Assembly (NCBI RefSeq): GCF_009910675.1
Contig: NZ_RSEJ01000004.1
Location: 62,001 to 126,000, forward strand
Source: Photobacterium alginatilyticum
GTDB lineage: Bacteria; Pseudomonadota; Gammaproteobacteria; Enterobacterales; Vibrionaceae
Direction: 5' to 3'
Length of the DNA: 64,000 nt
In this document: in pieces, positions 1 through 8,328 of the stretch
Layout of the letters: every line of letters begins with the position of its first letter
Position numbering within the stretch: the stretch's first letter is position 1
The notes under the pieces: model-generated
What the model was told of the DNA's origin: nothing
The model's input: the letters and a program-made list of their open reading frames with translations, nothing else
Databases searched by the model: none
Translations under genes and position numbers: made by a program

Positions 1-184
1 TCATATGGGCATTGGGATGAATTTCCTGGCTACCTGCAATACCTAATCCCCCGGGACTTAGTGGCACACGAACTTCAAAATAATTGTAGGGGAAGTTGGC
101 GGCGGCATTCGCTGCGGAGCTCAGGCCGGATGCGGCAAGAATAACTGCGCTGCACAGCAGTTTGGTAGGGGATAAGGCATTCAT
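1..184 (-). CDS. Exported protein, N-terminal fragment (cut by window edge)
   Basis: Reading leftward from an ATG at 184 gives 61 residues with no stop before the window edge. The first ~27 residues are a typical Sec signal peptide: a short N-terminus with one Lys, a hydrophobic stretch (CSAVILAASGL) and Ala-rich cleavage options around SSAANA. The start of the mature part, NFPYNYFEVRVPLSPGG, has the aromatic alternation seen at the beginning of small outer-membrane barrels, but that is only an inference. The function is not recognised. No strong ribosome-binding site precedes the ATG. It is transcribed divergently from the TackOD1 operon. Confidence 0.6.
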   Translation of the reverse strand, partial: MNALSPTKLLCSAVILAASGLSSAANAAANFPYNYFEVRVPLSPGGLGIAGSQEIHPNAHM

Positions 185-518
185 GGATCAGTGTCGTACT
201 CTTTCGAATTGAGATATCTGATTATGCCAAAACAAGTGAGTAGATAGCTATCAGAAAGTTTCTAAAACATGCTAAAAATCATAATGTTGAGTATTTATAA
301 TCGTAATTTGCCCGAGCAATATCACTTTCTTCTCAGAACCGAACAAAAGATTTCGAGGAGATCCGGCCTAAACTGATAACACAACATATTGCCTTAAAAG
401 GGTTTTATCACTGACATCAATGGAAGCGGTTAACCGGGGTAAGCTGGTTTGTCGCTGAAGTTCCTATGACCTTGAAGCGTCGACCTTGAAGTTTTTTGAC
501 GTTGAGGCGAGTGTACAG
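185..518. other. Divergent intergenic region with a direct repeat
   Basis: This non-coding stretch separates the exported-protein gene from the TackOD1 operon. It is AT-rich on the left. A perfect TATAAT lies at 296-301 without a good -35 at the right distance, which would fit an activator-dependent promoter. A 10-base direct repeat GACCTTGAAG occurs at 468-477 and 482-491, just upstream of the operon start. No RNA gene was recognised. Confidence 0.4.
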
Positions 519-1874
519 ATGGCTGAATCAATAGAGAAGAATACAAGTATTCAGGTGATTGGCGATCCGGTAGCGGAACTGCCAACGAATGTTGATCGGG
601 TAGATGAGTGGAATATTGATATATATCCTTCTGTGCTGGTGAATGTCGAGCCTGCTCGCCAAGATGAGATCCTGCTTAAAATACGTAGTGATGAGGTGCG
701 TCGTCTGCAACCGGTCTTTTGCGTTTCGCGGAGTAAAATGTCGGACGTATTATCAGACGGGTATCTGGAACAAATGCGGCACAGGATCCCGTCAATTATT
801 GAAAAACTCTTGTTATTGCACAAGACTCCTCACCCCGAGCCTCTGGATTTGCTGGCCTGGTATTGCTGGCCGCGTTCTCATTTTCACCTTACACCCGTGT
901 GGTCTGCTATTTATCAAAAAGGTTATCGCTATCCGTTATTGGACTGTCTGGTCGGAATTGAGTCAAACCTTGCTCTGATGAGGGCAGTGGAGCACCATTT
1001 GCTGCTACCCGGTAAACTCATCGACAGAATTCGTCTTTGTAGAAACTGCCAGAGTGGTCGTTTGAACTATGTTGATGTTTGTCCTGAATGTAATAGCATC
1101 GATATCCACCTCAAACCTGGGGTGCATTGCTTTGTATGTGGTTACGTCGATGATCAAGACGTGTTTATCCAGTCGGGAGTGATGCAATGTCCTAAGTGCT
1201 CGACTAAGCTCCGGCATATTGGTGTTGACTATGACCGCCCCTTGGAGCGTTATAGCTGTTATTCCTGCTATATCCGCTTTATTGAGGCTGTCGTCAAAGT
1301 TCGTTGCCACGATTGCGGAGAAGTACAGTCGCCTGATGATCTTACGGTCTCGCCTATTAGCGAGTTTCAGGTCGGTAAACTGGCACGTCAAATTGCCCTT
1401 GAAGGTTCGCATCTGCTCCACCTTCCTCTGGCCTGGGGGGCCCCTATTACGGTTGACCATTTACCCTGGCTCTTACAGTGGACCAGCTCGAACCAGAACC
1501 GATACGGCGGTGATAATACGGTGATGCTGATTTGGCTCTCGAATTTATCAGAGGTAAAAATCGATCTCGGCCTGTTGCGGGTTCAGGAGCGTCTCAAGGA
1601 GCTGGTCAAACGCATGCAGGGAATTTTTAGGGAAACTGATGTGGTGTGTCAGTATTCTGATGACATCTTAATTTTACTGTTACCGCACACCAGTGAGCAT
1701 GTCTGGGAAGCGCTTAGAGACAGGATTGGCAGTTTAAGTGAAGTCGAAGGCCTCGATAAGCTAGAGGTGGTTGTACAGGTGCAGGCATTGCCTGTGCCGG
1801 AAGGAATAAAAGCGGAAGACTGGTTGAAGGAATGGATATCAGCCGTGACTCACTATGACGGTGATGTCTTATGA
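519..1874 (+). CDS. TackOD1-like zinc-ribbon protein with degenerate GGDEF domain
   Basis: From the ATG at 519 the product is 451 residues. Residues ~60-160 form a helical region ending in GYRYPLLDCLVG, typical of TackOD1 output domains. Residues ~174-266 hold six CxxC pairs (CRNC, CPEC, CFVC, CPKC, CYSC, CHDC), enough for three zinc ribbons. The C-terminal ~115 residues align with a GGDEF fold, but the signature is replaced by YSDDI followed by LILLLPHTS, so catalysis of c-di-GMP synthesis is unlikely; a sensory or structural role is inferred. The open frame reaches back to a TTG at 486, but 519 has a GAGGCG ribosome site. It overlaps the glycosyltransferase gene by ATGA, so the two are probably coupled. 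The exact function is unknown. Confidence 0.75.
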   Translation: MAESIEKNTSIQVIGDPVAELPTNVDRVDEWNIDIYPSVLVNVEPARQDEILLKIRSDEVRRLQPVFCVSRSKMSDVLSDGYLEQMRHRIPSIIEKLLLLHKTPHPEPLDLLAWYCWPRSHFHLTPVWSAIYQKGYRYPLLDCLVGIESNLALMRAVEHHLLLPGKLIDRIRLCRNCQSGRLNYVDVCPECNSIDIHLKPGVHCFVCGYVDDQDVFIQSGVMQCPKCSTKLRHIGVDYDRPLERYSCYSCYIRFIEAVVKVRCHDCGEVQSPDDLTVSPISEFQVGKLARQIALEGSHLLHLPLAWGAPITVDHLPWLLQWTSSNQNRYGGDNTVMLIWLSNLSEVKIDLGLLRVQERLKELVKRMQGIFRETDVVCQYSDDILILLLPHTSEHVWEALRDRIGSLSEVEGLDKLEVVVQVQALPVPEGIKAEDWLKEWISAVTHYDGDVL

Positions 1875-3244
1875 ATGAATGGTGGTTTACCGTCCGCTAC
1901 ATCCTGACTGATTTTGCCGGAAATATTGCCAATACGCCATTGGTGATGGCGATGCTGCTGCCGATGTTGCTGGCATTCGAGGTGCCTTTGATGATCCTGA
2001 CTCTGAGCGGAGTATTGAAGTGGTTTTCCAGGCAGTATAAGGAAGAAGCATTAAAGCGCCCCGGTGAGCAGCCTGTTGTCTCTTGTATTATCACCTGCTA
2101 TTCCGAGGGAGAGGCGATCAGGGTGACGGTAGATACCTTGCGTGAACAGCTTTATTCCGGTCAGATTGAAATCATTGCCGTTATTGATGGCGCACAGCAA
2201 AATGCCCATACCTACCAGGTCGCTCGGGCTTGCCTGCATAACTTTGAAGGCTGTAAAAACCGGCAGTTGGTACTGTTGCCCAAATGGCAGCGCGGTGGCC
2301 GGGTATCGACCCTGAACTCGGGACTGGCAGTTGCAAAGGGAGAGATCATCATCAATGTCGATGGCGATACGTCCTTTGACAACAATATGGTTGACGAGAT
2401 AGTGCGCTGTTTTGATGACCCTGATGTACCGGCTGTTGGCGGAGCACTGAGAGTCCGTAATACCTACGATAGTCTGGTAACCCGGATGCAGGCGTTCGAG
2501 TATATGATCTCGATGCACGGAGGCAAAACCGGGTTGAGTGAATGGAATTTGATTAACAATATCTCTGGTGCGTTTGGGGCATTCCGGCGTGATTTTTTAC
2601 GAAGCATTGGTGGCTGGGATACCCATACAGCAGAAGACCTCGATCTAACCGTCAGAATCAAACACTATCTGCAACGTCATCCCGGAATGAAGATTGCGTT
2701 CGCCCCAAAAGCGATTGGCCATACAGATGTACCGAATAGCATCAAGACTCTTGGTCAGCAACGGCTTCGCTGGGATGGTGATCTGTTGTTCTTATATCTG
2801 CGTAAACACATCTTTTCGCTGACACCTAGAATTCTAGGCTGGAAGACGTTTATCTACACCTTGGTATTTGGCATTGGTCAGAATATTGTTTTGCCATTGC
2901 TGGTCACTATTTATATGTGGTGGTTAGTTTTTGTCTATCCCTCGGAGTTTGTGGCCGCCATTCTTATTGGTTTGTATCTGATTTATTGGGTGTTTTCCAT
3001 TATCAATTATCTGGTCTTTGTTATTGCAGTTTCAGAGCGGCCGTTGAAAGATTTGAAAATCGCACTCTGGATTGTGCTATTTCCCATTTATACCTTTGCT
3101 GTCAGGATGTGGGCAGCCGTCGCTCTGCTGAACGAGATCTTCCGTAGCTCCCATGAGGAAAGTGGAATGGCGCCATGGTGGGTGCTTAAACGGGGTCATC
3201 GCTTTCGCTGGTGGCAGGGGCGCAGTGACAAGAGGTCTCGATGA
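1871..3244 (+). CDS. Membrane-bound family 2 glycosyltransferase
   Basis: This 457-residue processive-type GT2 enzyme resembles PgaC/BcsA-class synthases. There is an N-terminal membrane helix (~24-48). The catalytic domain has CIITCYSEGE at its start, the UDP-sugar/metal motif VDGD (D164, D166), the catalytic-base region TAEDLDL (E255, D256) and the product-site motif QQRLRW (296-301). About three to four membrane helices follow (~325-420). These features predict polymerisation of a nucleotide sugar at the inner membrane with translocation across it. It overlaps the genes on both sides by 4 bases. The polymer cannot be deduced. No BcsB, PgaB or PilZ partner is present, which sets it apart from known synthase operons. 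Confidence 0.88.
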   Translation: MNEWWFTVRYILTDFAGNIANTPLVMAMLLPMLLAFEVPLMILTLSGVLKWFSRQYKEEALKRPGEQPVVSCIITCYSEGEAIRVTVDTLREQLYSGQIEIIAVIDGAQQNAHTYQVARACLHNFEGCKNRQLVLLPKWQRGGRVSTLNSGLAVAKGEIIINVDGDTSFDNNMVDEIVRCFDDPDVPAVGGALRVRNTYDSLVTRMQAFEYMISMHGGKTGLSEWNLINNISGAFGAFRRDFLRSIGGWDTHTAEDLDLTVRIKHYLQRHPGMKIAFAPKAIGHTDVPNSIKTLGQQRLRWDGDLLFLYLRKHIFSLTPRILGWKTFIYTLVFGIGQNIVLPLLVTIYMWWLVFVYPSEFVAAILIGLYLIYWVFSIINYLVFVIAVSERPLKDLKIALWIVLFPIYTFAVRMWAAVALLNEIFRSSHEESGMAPWWVLKRGHRFRWWQGRSDKRSR

Positions 3245-4290
3245 AGGTCACGTTCAATTCTCCCAAGCAGCAGGATGCCGCCAAAGAAGAAGGCGTCAGG
3301 GTGCCTTATGCGCCTGCTAAGCGGGTTGCGTTCAATCTCCGTTGGTATTTTATTCTGATTCTGACATTCAGTCCCGTTGCTTTTTTGCTCTGGTATGTTG
3401 GCCGCGATTGGGTGATCACAACCGCACCCGGCATAGTGACAACAGAGCCTCAGCTCGTGGTTGCCAGTGGTGAAGGACAAATTGACGAAGTCTTTGTGCT
3501 CATTGGGCAAGAGGTTGAGCAAGGCACGCCATTGATGAGGGTGACCTCACCATTGCTTCGGGCGGGGATTGCTGAACGGCGTTATCAGCTCTCACAGTTG
3601 AAATTTGACTGGCGCCGTTATAATCAGGCCAAAATGGCAGCTCTTGACGAAGAGATCCGTATTGCCAAGGAAGGGGCGGAAAATCAAGAGACGGTGTTTA
3701 AAGAGTATGCCAAGTATAAAAGGCAGAGCCTGGTTTCGAGTGCTGATTTTGCTGCTGTTTTGCAAATTCGCACTCAGTCTCAGTTGATCTATCAGCAGGC
3801 GCTGCAGCGCAAAGTGGACGAAATGAGAAAAATACAGGAACTGGTTTCTGCTGGGGCGCAATCAATGGCAATGAACGAGCTGAAGCGAGATCTGGCTGAA
3901 ATGGAAAGCCGGTTAACCCAGCTTCAGCCTGTTGCTTTTAGTAACGGGCGAGTGGTTGATGTGTTGGTGAAACCCGGTGACTGGGTCTTTGAAGAAACCC
4001 CTTTGTTGTTATTGGCAAGGGCTTATCAATATCAGGTCAATGCTTACGTGCTGCCGAAATATATCGAAAAAGTTCAGCAGGATGAGAAGGCCGTTATTCA
4101 GTTTTCGAGCGGCGAAGAGCTTAGGGCCAGAGTTGGGCGGGAAGTCGAACTCGCCGATAAAATACCGCCTCAGTTGGCCGGGCCCTTTGAAGGCCACAAA
4201 AGTATGCTGAAGGTGAAATTGATTCTGGAAGAGCCCATTCCCGACAAACTGAAAATTGAAGGTTTGCCGGTTATGGTGAAGTTTAACTAG
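3241..4290 (+). CDS. HlyD-family membrane fusion protein
   Basis: The 349-residue product has a basic N-terminus, one membrane helix (~32-55, WYFILILTFSPVAFLLWYVG), a first biotinyl-lipoyl half (~75-105, GEGQIDEVFVLIGQEVEQG), a long charged coiled-coil (~110-225) and the second lipoyl half (SNGRVVDVLVKPGDWV) followed by a beta-barrel region. This is the architecture of periplasmic adaptors of type I secretion and tripartite export. No cognate ABC transporter or TolC gene is adjacent, so it probably works with the upstream glycosyltransferase in polymer export. Its start overlaps the upstream stop (ATGA), and its stop overlaps the convergent marR stop within CTAG. Confidence 0.85.
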   Translation: MKVTFNSPKQQDAAKEEGVRVPYAPAKRVAFNLRWYFILILTFSPVAFLLWYVGRDWVITTAPGIVTTEPQLVVASGEGQIDEVFVLIGQEVEQGTPLMRVTSPLLRAGIAERRYQLSQLKFDWRRYNQAKMAALDEEIRIAKEGAENQETVFKEYAKYKRQSLVSSADFAAVLQIRTQSQLIYQQALQRKVDEMRKIQELVSAGAQSMAMNELKRDLAEMESRLTQLQPVAFSNGRVVDVLVKPGDWVFEETPLLLLARAYQYQVNAYVLPKYIEKVQQDEKAVIQFSSGEELRARVGREVELADKIPPQLAGPFEGHKSMLKVKLILEEPIPDKLKIEGLPVMVKFN

Positions 4291-4715
4291 ATTGCCGTGA
4301 CCATTTTCTTAAGTAGTTTAATCATGGTTTTTTGCTCACTTTCATCAAGTGAAGACAACATCTCTTGGTTGACGGCAACAGGGAGATGAATCACTTCGTT
4401 TTTTAGTGCTCTCCCTCTATCTGTGAGATAGATCCTGTATGAACGGCGGCTGTTTGGGTCATCGCGCCTTTCAACCAGCCCAAGTTTTTCCAATTTGTCT
4501 AGTGTTCGCGTAGTTGTAGAGTTCTCTACCTTGGATTTTTGTGAAATGTCACGCTGAGTGACACCTTCTTCTTCCCACAAACACATCATGGTTGGCCAGA
4601 GTGCAATAGACAGCCCATGCTTTTTTAATTCGGTATCAAAGGTTTTAGCGGCTTTATTGGCAACAACATTTATTAACCAGCCAAAACTTTCTTGTCGATC
4701 AAAGGTTGTACTCAT
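4287..4715 (-). CDS. MarR-family transcriptional regulator
   Basis: The 142-residue product has a helical dimer interface, a winged helix-turn-helix around GVTQRDISQKSKVENSTTTR and a wing with DPNSRRSYRIYLTDRG (D..RR..Y.LT is the classic MarR wing). It is a DNA-binding repressor that is typically released by small phenolic or oxidative ligands; the ligand is unknown. It is divergent from the four-helix membrane protein at 4939, and the shared intergenic region contains perfect palindromes, so control of itself and that gene is likely. Its stop overlaps the stop of the HlyD gene. Confidence 0.9.
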   Translation of the reverse strand: MSTTFDRQESFGWLINVVANKAAKTFDTELKKHGLSIALWPTMMCLWEEEGVTQRDISQKSKVENSTTTRTLDKLEKLGLVERRDDPNSRRSYRIYLTDRGRALKNEVIHLPVAVNQEMLSSLDESEQKTMIKLLKKMVTAI

Positions 4716-4872
4716 GATGATCTTTTAGTTAATTCAATCGCTTTGGGCACTATAAGGGAAGTGCACACGTCTTTTCAATCGGTATATGCTGATTTGGTCC
4801 TCTAGGAAGCTATTAGGAAGATCCCTGACTTTTCTAATTTTCATCTTTTGTGAGTTGATTTTGATTGTTTGA

Positions 4873-4894
4873 TTTGCAAATGTTGCGTACGCAA
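4873..4894. promoter_or_regulatory. Paired palindromes, candidate MarR operator
   Basis: TTTGCAAA (4873-4880) is followed by the perfect 12-base palindrome TTGCGTACGCAA (4883-4894), 45 bases before the membrane-protein ATG. TTGC...GCAA spacing is common in MarR operators. Position and symmetry are seen; assignment to the neighbouring MarR protein is inference. Confidence 0.5.
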
Positions 4895-4938
4895 TGATTG
4901 CGTTGTAAGCTGAGCAAAAGTAACAAAGGAAAGCAATT

Positions 4939-5400
4939 ATGAAACCAAGCACTTTGAAGAAAGCACATAAATACGCGGCGGTTTGCGCACTCTTGCTTAT
5001 CGTAACTTTTTTTACCAGCAGTGTGGTGGCCGACCTATGGGGTGATTTAGCGATGATTACCCGGGTGAAACAAGCGATCTGGGCTTGTGTGTTCTTACTT
5101 GTCATAGCCATGATGACAACTGGAATTACTGCTAAGAAACTCTATAAAGCTAAGCCCAAAGGGATCTTTGCCAAGAAAGAGTTACGTATGAAAGTGGCTG
5201 CGGTTAACGGGGTCATCATTTTGATCCCTGCTGCATACTTTCTAGCGGTATGGTCAGCTAACGGCCAGTTTGACCAAGTGTTCTGGACTGTGCAAATTAT
5301 TGAACTGATTGCAGGCTTTATCAATGCTGTGCTAATCGGCTTGAACATTCGTGACGGCATTCGCTTGGGGCAGAAGCGCCCAACTACGAACGCAGTGTAA
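4939..5400 (+). CDS. Four-helix inner-membrane protein
   Basis: The 153-residue protein has four predicted membrane helices (about residues 11-30, 43-63, 85-107 and 118-138) and basic loops (KKLYKAKPKGIFAKKELRMK), so both termini are probably cytoplasmic. An AAAGGAAAG ribosome site precedes the ATG. No catalytic motif was recognised. It lies divergent from marR across a short region with two palindromes, which suggests it is the regulator's target, perhaps a stress-response or efflux-accessory membrane protein. Its last 17 bases overlap the convergent EEP-family gene. Confidence 0.75.
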   Translation: MKPSTLKKAHKYAAVCALLLIVTFFTSSVVADLWGDLAMITRVKQAIWACVFLLVIAMMTTGITAKKLYKAKPKGIFAKKELRMKVAAVNGVIILIPAAYFLAVWSANGQFDQVFWTVQIIELIAGFINAVLIGLNIRDGIRLGQKRPTTNAV

Positions 5401-6445
5401 GGCTTACTGTAATCACGGCGTGATCGGTACTCTGGCTGTCTCGTTCAAAAATGGGATTAATCAAGTGCCGATCATAGGTATGATAGTTACTCACTTCCGC
5501 CAGACTCTCTTGATATTCAGCATCAAACTCGCAAGACAGCAGAATGTAATCCAATACCGAGCCTTTGTTGCCGAAATAATGGCTGTAGGGGCGGTGGGTT
5601 TGTTGAGTTTCATTGTTTTCTGGATGCTGATTGGCTGACTGGAACAATGCCCAGCTGTCGTGAAGCCGATAGGGGGTAAGTCGATGATCGATATTTGCCT
5701 GATAACGGCCCCGAACGGTATGAGTAAGAAGGTGTTGCAACACACCGTCTTGCAAATTGTCGTTGAAATCCCCCATCAATAATACAGGGTTTCCCGACTG
5801 TGCTTTGCGCTCGATGATTGCAGTCAGTAGCAGTGCGGCCTCTGATCCTCGTTGAATGGATGATGCCCAACTTCCTGAAATTTCAGCGGTAAGAGCTTCT
5901 ATGACATAGTGGCTGCTCTCGGCAGGTGTGTCGGTTTCACTGTCGGCGGGACGTTTTGATTTGAAGTGCACAACATAACAATCGCATGGACCAAAATGGG
6001 GAATATCGATTGTTGCCCTTATCGGTTGACGGCTGAATTGAAAGTCACCCTGTAACCCCATCGATTTTGCCAGTTCAGCGTTCGGTTTAACGGGTGAGGT
6101 GGCTTTTATCGGGTAGCGAGAAGCAATTGCTACAACCGGGCTCTGATAGATGTAATCATCAACGAGTTCAGCTTCATCTATCACAGCAAAGTATGGAAAG
6201 CCCTGTCTTTCAACTAGCCGTTGCAGTGATTCTGGGCTGAATACTTCCTGGAAGCCGATCACATCCGGTTGTTGTTTAATCAGGTAGTTGCTTATCCAGC
6301 CCTGCTTTTTCTGCCATTGGTCCTGGCTGTAGATATTTTCAAAGTCATAGAAGGCATAAGGTGGTTCAAGGTAATTGCATAAATTGAAGGTCGCCACTTT
6401 GATGGTGTCAGAGTGAGGAACAGATGAGCAGGTATCGTGTGACAA
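5384..6445 (-). CDS. Endonuclease/exonuclease/phosphatase-family protein
   Basis: The EEP (DNase I-like) motifs are present in order: KVATFNLCN (Asn), VIGFQE (metal-binding Glu), LLMGDFNDN (Asp/Asn), LDYILLS and STDHAV (catalytic Asp-His). It is a metal-dependent phosphodiesterase of unknown substrate; a nuclease or phospholipid/inositol phosphatase are all possible. The reading frame continues to an ATG at 6562, but the extra N-terminus is Cys-rich, non-conserved in character and not a signal peptide. I place the start at the TTG at 6445, ten codons before the core, and regard it as uncertain. The 3' end overlaps the convergent membrane-protein gene by 17 bases. Confidence 0.78.
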   Translation of the reverse strand: MSHDTCSSVPHSDTIKVATFNLCNYLEPPYAFYDFENIYSQDQWQKKQGWISNYLIKQQPDVIGFQEVFSPESLQRLVERQGFPYFAVIDEAELVDDYIYQSPVVAIASRYPIKATSPVKPNAELAKSMGLQGDFQFSRQPIRATIDIPHFGPCDCYVVHFKSKRPADSETDTPAESSHYVIEALTAEISGSWASSIQRGSEAALLLTAIIERKAQSGNPVLLMGDFNDNLQDGVLQHLLTHTVRGRYQANIDHRLTPYRLHDSWALFQSANQHPENNETQQTHRPYSHYFGNKGSVLDYILLSCEFDAEYQESLAEVSNYHTYDRHLINPIFERDSQSTDHAVITVSLTLRS

Positions 6446-6611
6446 AATAGGGCATCTCTGTGAGGTGTAAACACAGGCATTATAACAGAGAGAATATAAC
6501 AGGCATGATATACATGTATGCCTCCTAAAACATGTAGCCGCTAGAAGCATTAGCGGCCACATGGTTGGTATGTCACAGGCAATTAGACGTGTCTGTTCTT
6601 ACTTTATGAGG

Positions 6612-7880
6612 TTAAGCACTCAGAGCCTGCTCCAGATCTGCCAGGATATCATCGATATGCTCGATACCTACCGAGAGACGGATCATCTCCGGGCTTACCC
6701 CGGCTTGACGCTGTTCTTCTTCACTCAGTTGGCGGTGAGTTGTTGATGCTGGGTGACAAGCAAGTGATTTGGCATCACCAATGTTTACTAGGCGCTTGAA
6801 GATTTTAAGGCTGTCATAAAAGCGAACACCTGCCTCATAACCGTCTTTTAGACCGAAAGATAAAATGGCCGAAGGTTTACCCGCCATGTATTTTTCTGCC
6901 AACGAATAATACGGTGAGTCCGGCAGACCGGCATAGCTAACCCAACTTACTTGGTCATGGCTTTTCAAGAACTCGGCGACTTTTAGCGCATTTTCAGTGT
7001 GGCGTTCCATTCGCAATGGCAGGGTTTCAAGCCCCTGAATGAGCATGAATGCATTCATCGGAGACAGGGCCGAACCGGTATTACGAAGAGGTACGGTACG
7101 GGCGCGGCCGATAAACGCGGCATCACCAAAGGCTTCGGTATATACGACACCGTGATACGAAGGTTCAGGTTGGTTAAACACCGGGAAGCGGTCTTTATGT
7201 TGTGCCCATGGGAACTTGCCGGAATCAACAATAACGCCACCGAGGGTTGTGCCGTGCCCGCCAACGTATTTGGTCAGGGAGTGGACCACAATGTCAGCAC
7301 CAAACTGAATAGGTTTACACAGGACTGGCGTGGCAACTGTGTTGTCGACAATAACCGGCACACCTTGTGCGTGAGCCAGTTCGGCAATGCGTTCAATATC
7401 GACAATGTTGCCGGCGGGGTTACCGATACTTTCGCAGTAAACCGCTTTTGTGTTGTCATCGATAAGCTCTGCTAGGCTTTCAGGTTTGTCGTCTTTGGCA
7501 AAGCGTACTTCAATACCTTGTTTTGGCAGCATATGGGCAAACAAGGTATAGGTGCCGCCATAGAGCTGGGGAGTCGAAATAATGTTATCGCCAGCTTCTG
7601 CCAAAGCGAGAATGGCATAGTTAATTGCTGCACTACCTGCACTGACGACAAGGCCGGCAATGCCGCCTTCCAACGCAGCCATACGCTGCTCTAGTACATC
7701 GTTAGTCGGGTTCATGATTCGGGTATAAATATTTCCCGGCACTTCAAGGTTGAACAGATCTGCACCATGCTGAGCATCATCAAATTCATAGGCCACGGTT
7801 TGATAAATTGGTGTAGCTACAGACTTGGTTGTCGGGTCGGTTTCGTATCCGTAGTGTATCGATAGCGTTTCGTCTTTCAT
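6612..7880 (-). CDS. metY: O-acetylhomoserine sulfhydrylase (MetY-type)
   Basis: This 422-residue PLP enzyme of the Cys/Met metabolism family makes homocysteine from O-acetylhomoserine and sulfide (direct sulfhydrylation). Its start, TLSIHYGYETDPTTKSVATPIYQT, is diagnostic of MetY rather than MetB/MetC. It also has YTRIMNPTNDVLEQR (PLP phosphate site) and the lysine in HSLTKYVGGHGTTLGG. The C-terminus ends in RLSVGIEHIDDILADLEQAL. The length matches the family. It is monocistronic, with 450 non-coding bases upstream. No clear MetJ box or SAM riboswitch was found. The C-terminal 20 codons overlap nothing on the plus strand. Confidence 0.93.
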   Translation of the reverse strand: MKDETLSIHYGYETDPTTKSVATPIYQTVAYEFDDAQHGADLFNLEVPGNIYTRIMNPTNDVLEQRMAALEGGIAGLVVSAGSAAINYAILALAEAGDNIISTPQLYGGTYTLFAHMLPKQGIEVRFAKDDKPESLAELIDDNTKAVYCESIGNPAGNIVDIERIAELAHAQGVPVIVDNTVATPVLCKPIQFGADIVVHSLTKYVGGHGTTLGGVIVDSGKFPWAQHKDRFPVFNQPEPSYHGVVYTEAFGDAAFIGRARTVPLRNTGSALSPMNAFMLIQGLETLPLRMERHTENALKVAEFLKSHDQVSWVSYAGLPDSPYYSLAEKYMAGKPSAILSFGLKDGYEAGVRFYDSLKIFKRLVNIGDAKSLACHPASTTHRQLSEEEQRQAGVSPEMIRLSVGIEHIDDILADLEQALSA

Positions 7881-8328
7881 TTTTCTTCCTTGATTGAAAC
7901 TGGAGGAAATACCGTTGGTATTATCATTAATCAGTATGTCAAAGGACGTTGCTAAAAACTATAGCTTTGAATTTTCATGGGTTTGTTTAAAACAATATGC
8001 GAAATTAGTTATCGCCCCTAGCACATCGTTTTTTATTCAGCCAAAGAACCGGTGTTTTACTGTTTCAATGAAATGGTATGCAGAACATCGAACCCACCTT
8101 GGGCAAGGTGTATATGAATAGTGGTGACAAACAGAACGTGAAAGTTGCTACCTTCTTTATGGCCTTTCTTCCTTAGTCAGTGGCTCGATCGTTTCGTAGG
8201 GACAGTATTCGTCGTGTTGGGAATAAAGTTAGTTGCCGACAGCTAGTGTTGCTGTGAGTAAAGAGTGGCATAAACGCCTTGCTATACTTATGGCATCGAA
8301 ATGATGTTTTTGTCGGGCAGGTGATGAT
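7881..8328. other. Long divergent intergenic region (metY / lipoprotein)
   Basis: These 448 bases lie between metY (leftward) and the glycine-zipper lipoprotein (rightward). An open frame at 7894-8121 has no ribosome site and no recognisable product. A TATACT -10 candidate at 8283-8288 could serve the lipoprotein gene, but its -35 is poor. The metY 5' leader was inspected for a SAM riboswitch core and for tandem MetJ boxes; neither is convincing. Confidence 0.35.

Noticed and set aside
6446..6562. N-terminal extension of the EEP-family protein to an ATG at 6562
   Set aside because: The extra residues are Cys-rich, unlike the family and without signal-peptide character.
7881..8000. SAM riboswitch or MetJ boxes upstream of metY
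   Set aside because: No conserved aptamer core and no tandem AGACGTCT-like repeats.
7894..8121. 75-codon plus-strand frame upstream of the SlyB-like gene
   Set aside because: No ribosome site, no recognisable composition or domain; treated as non-coding.
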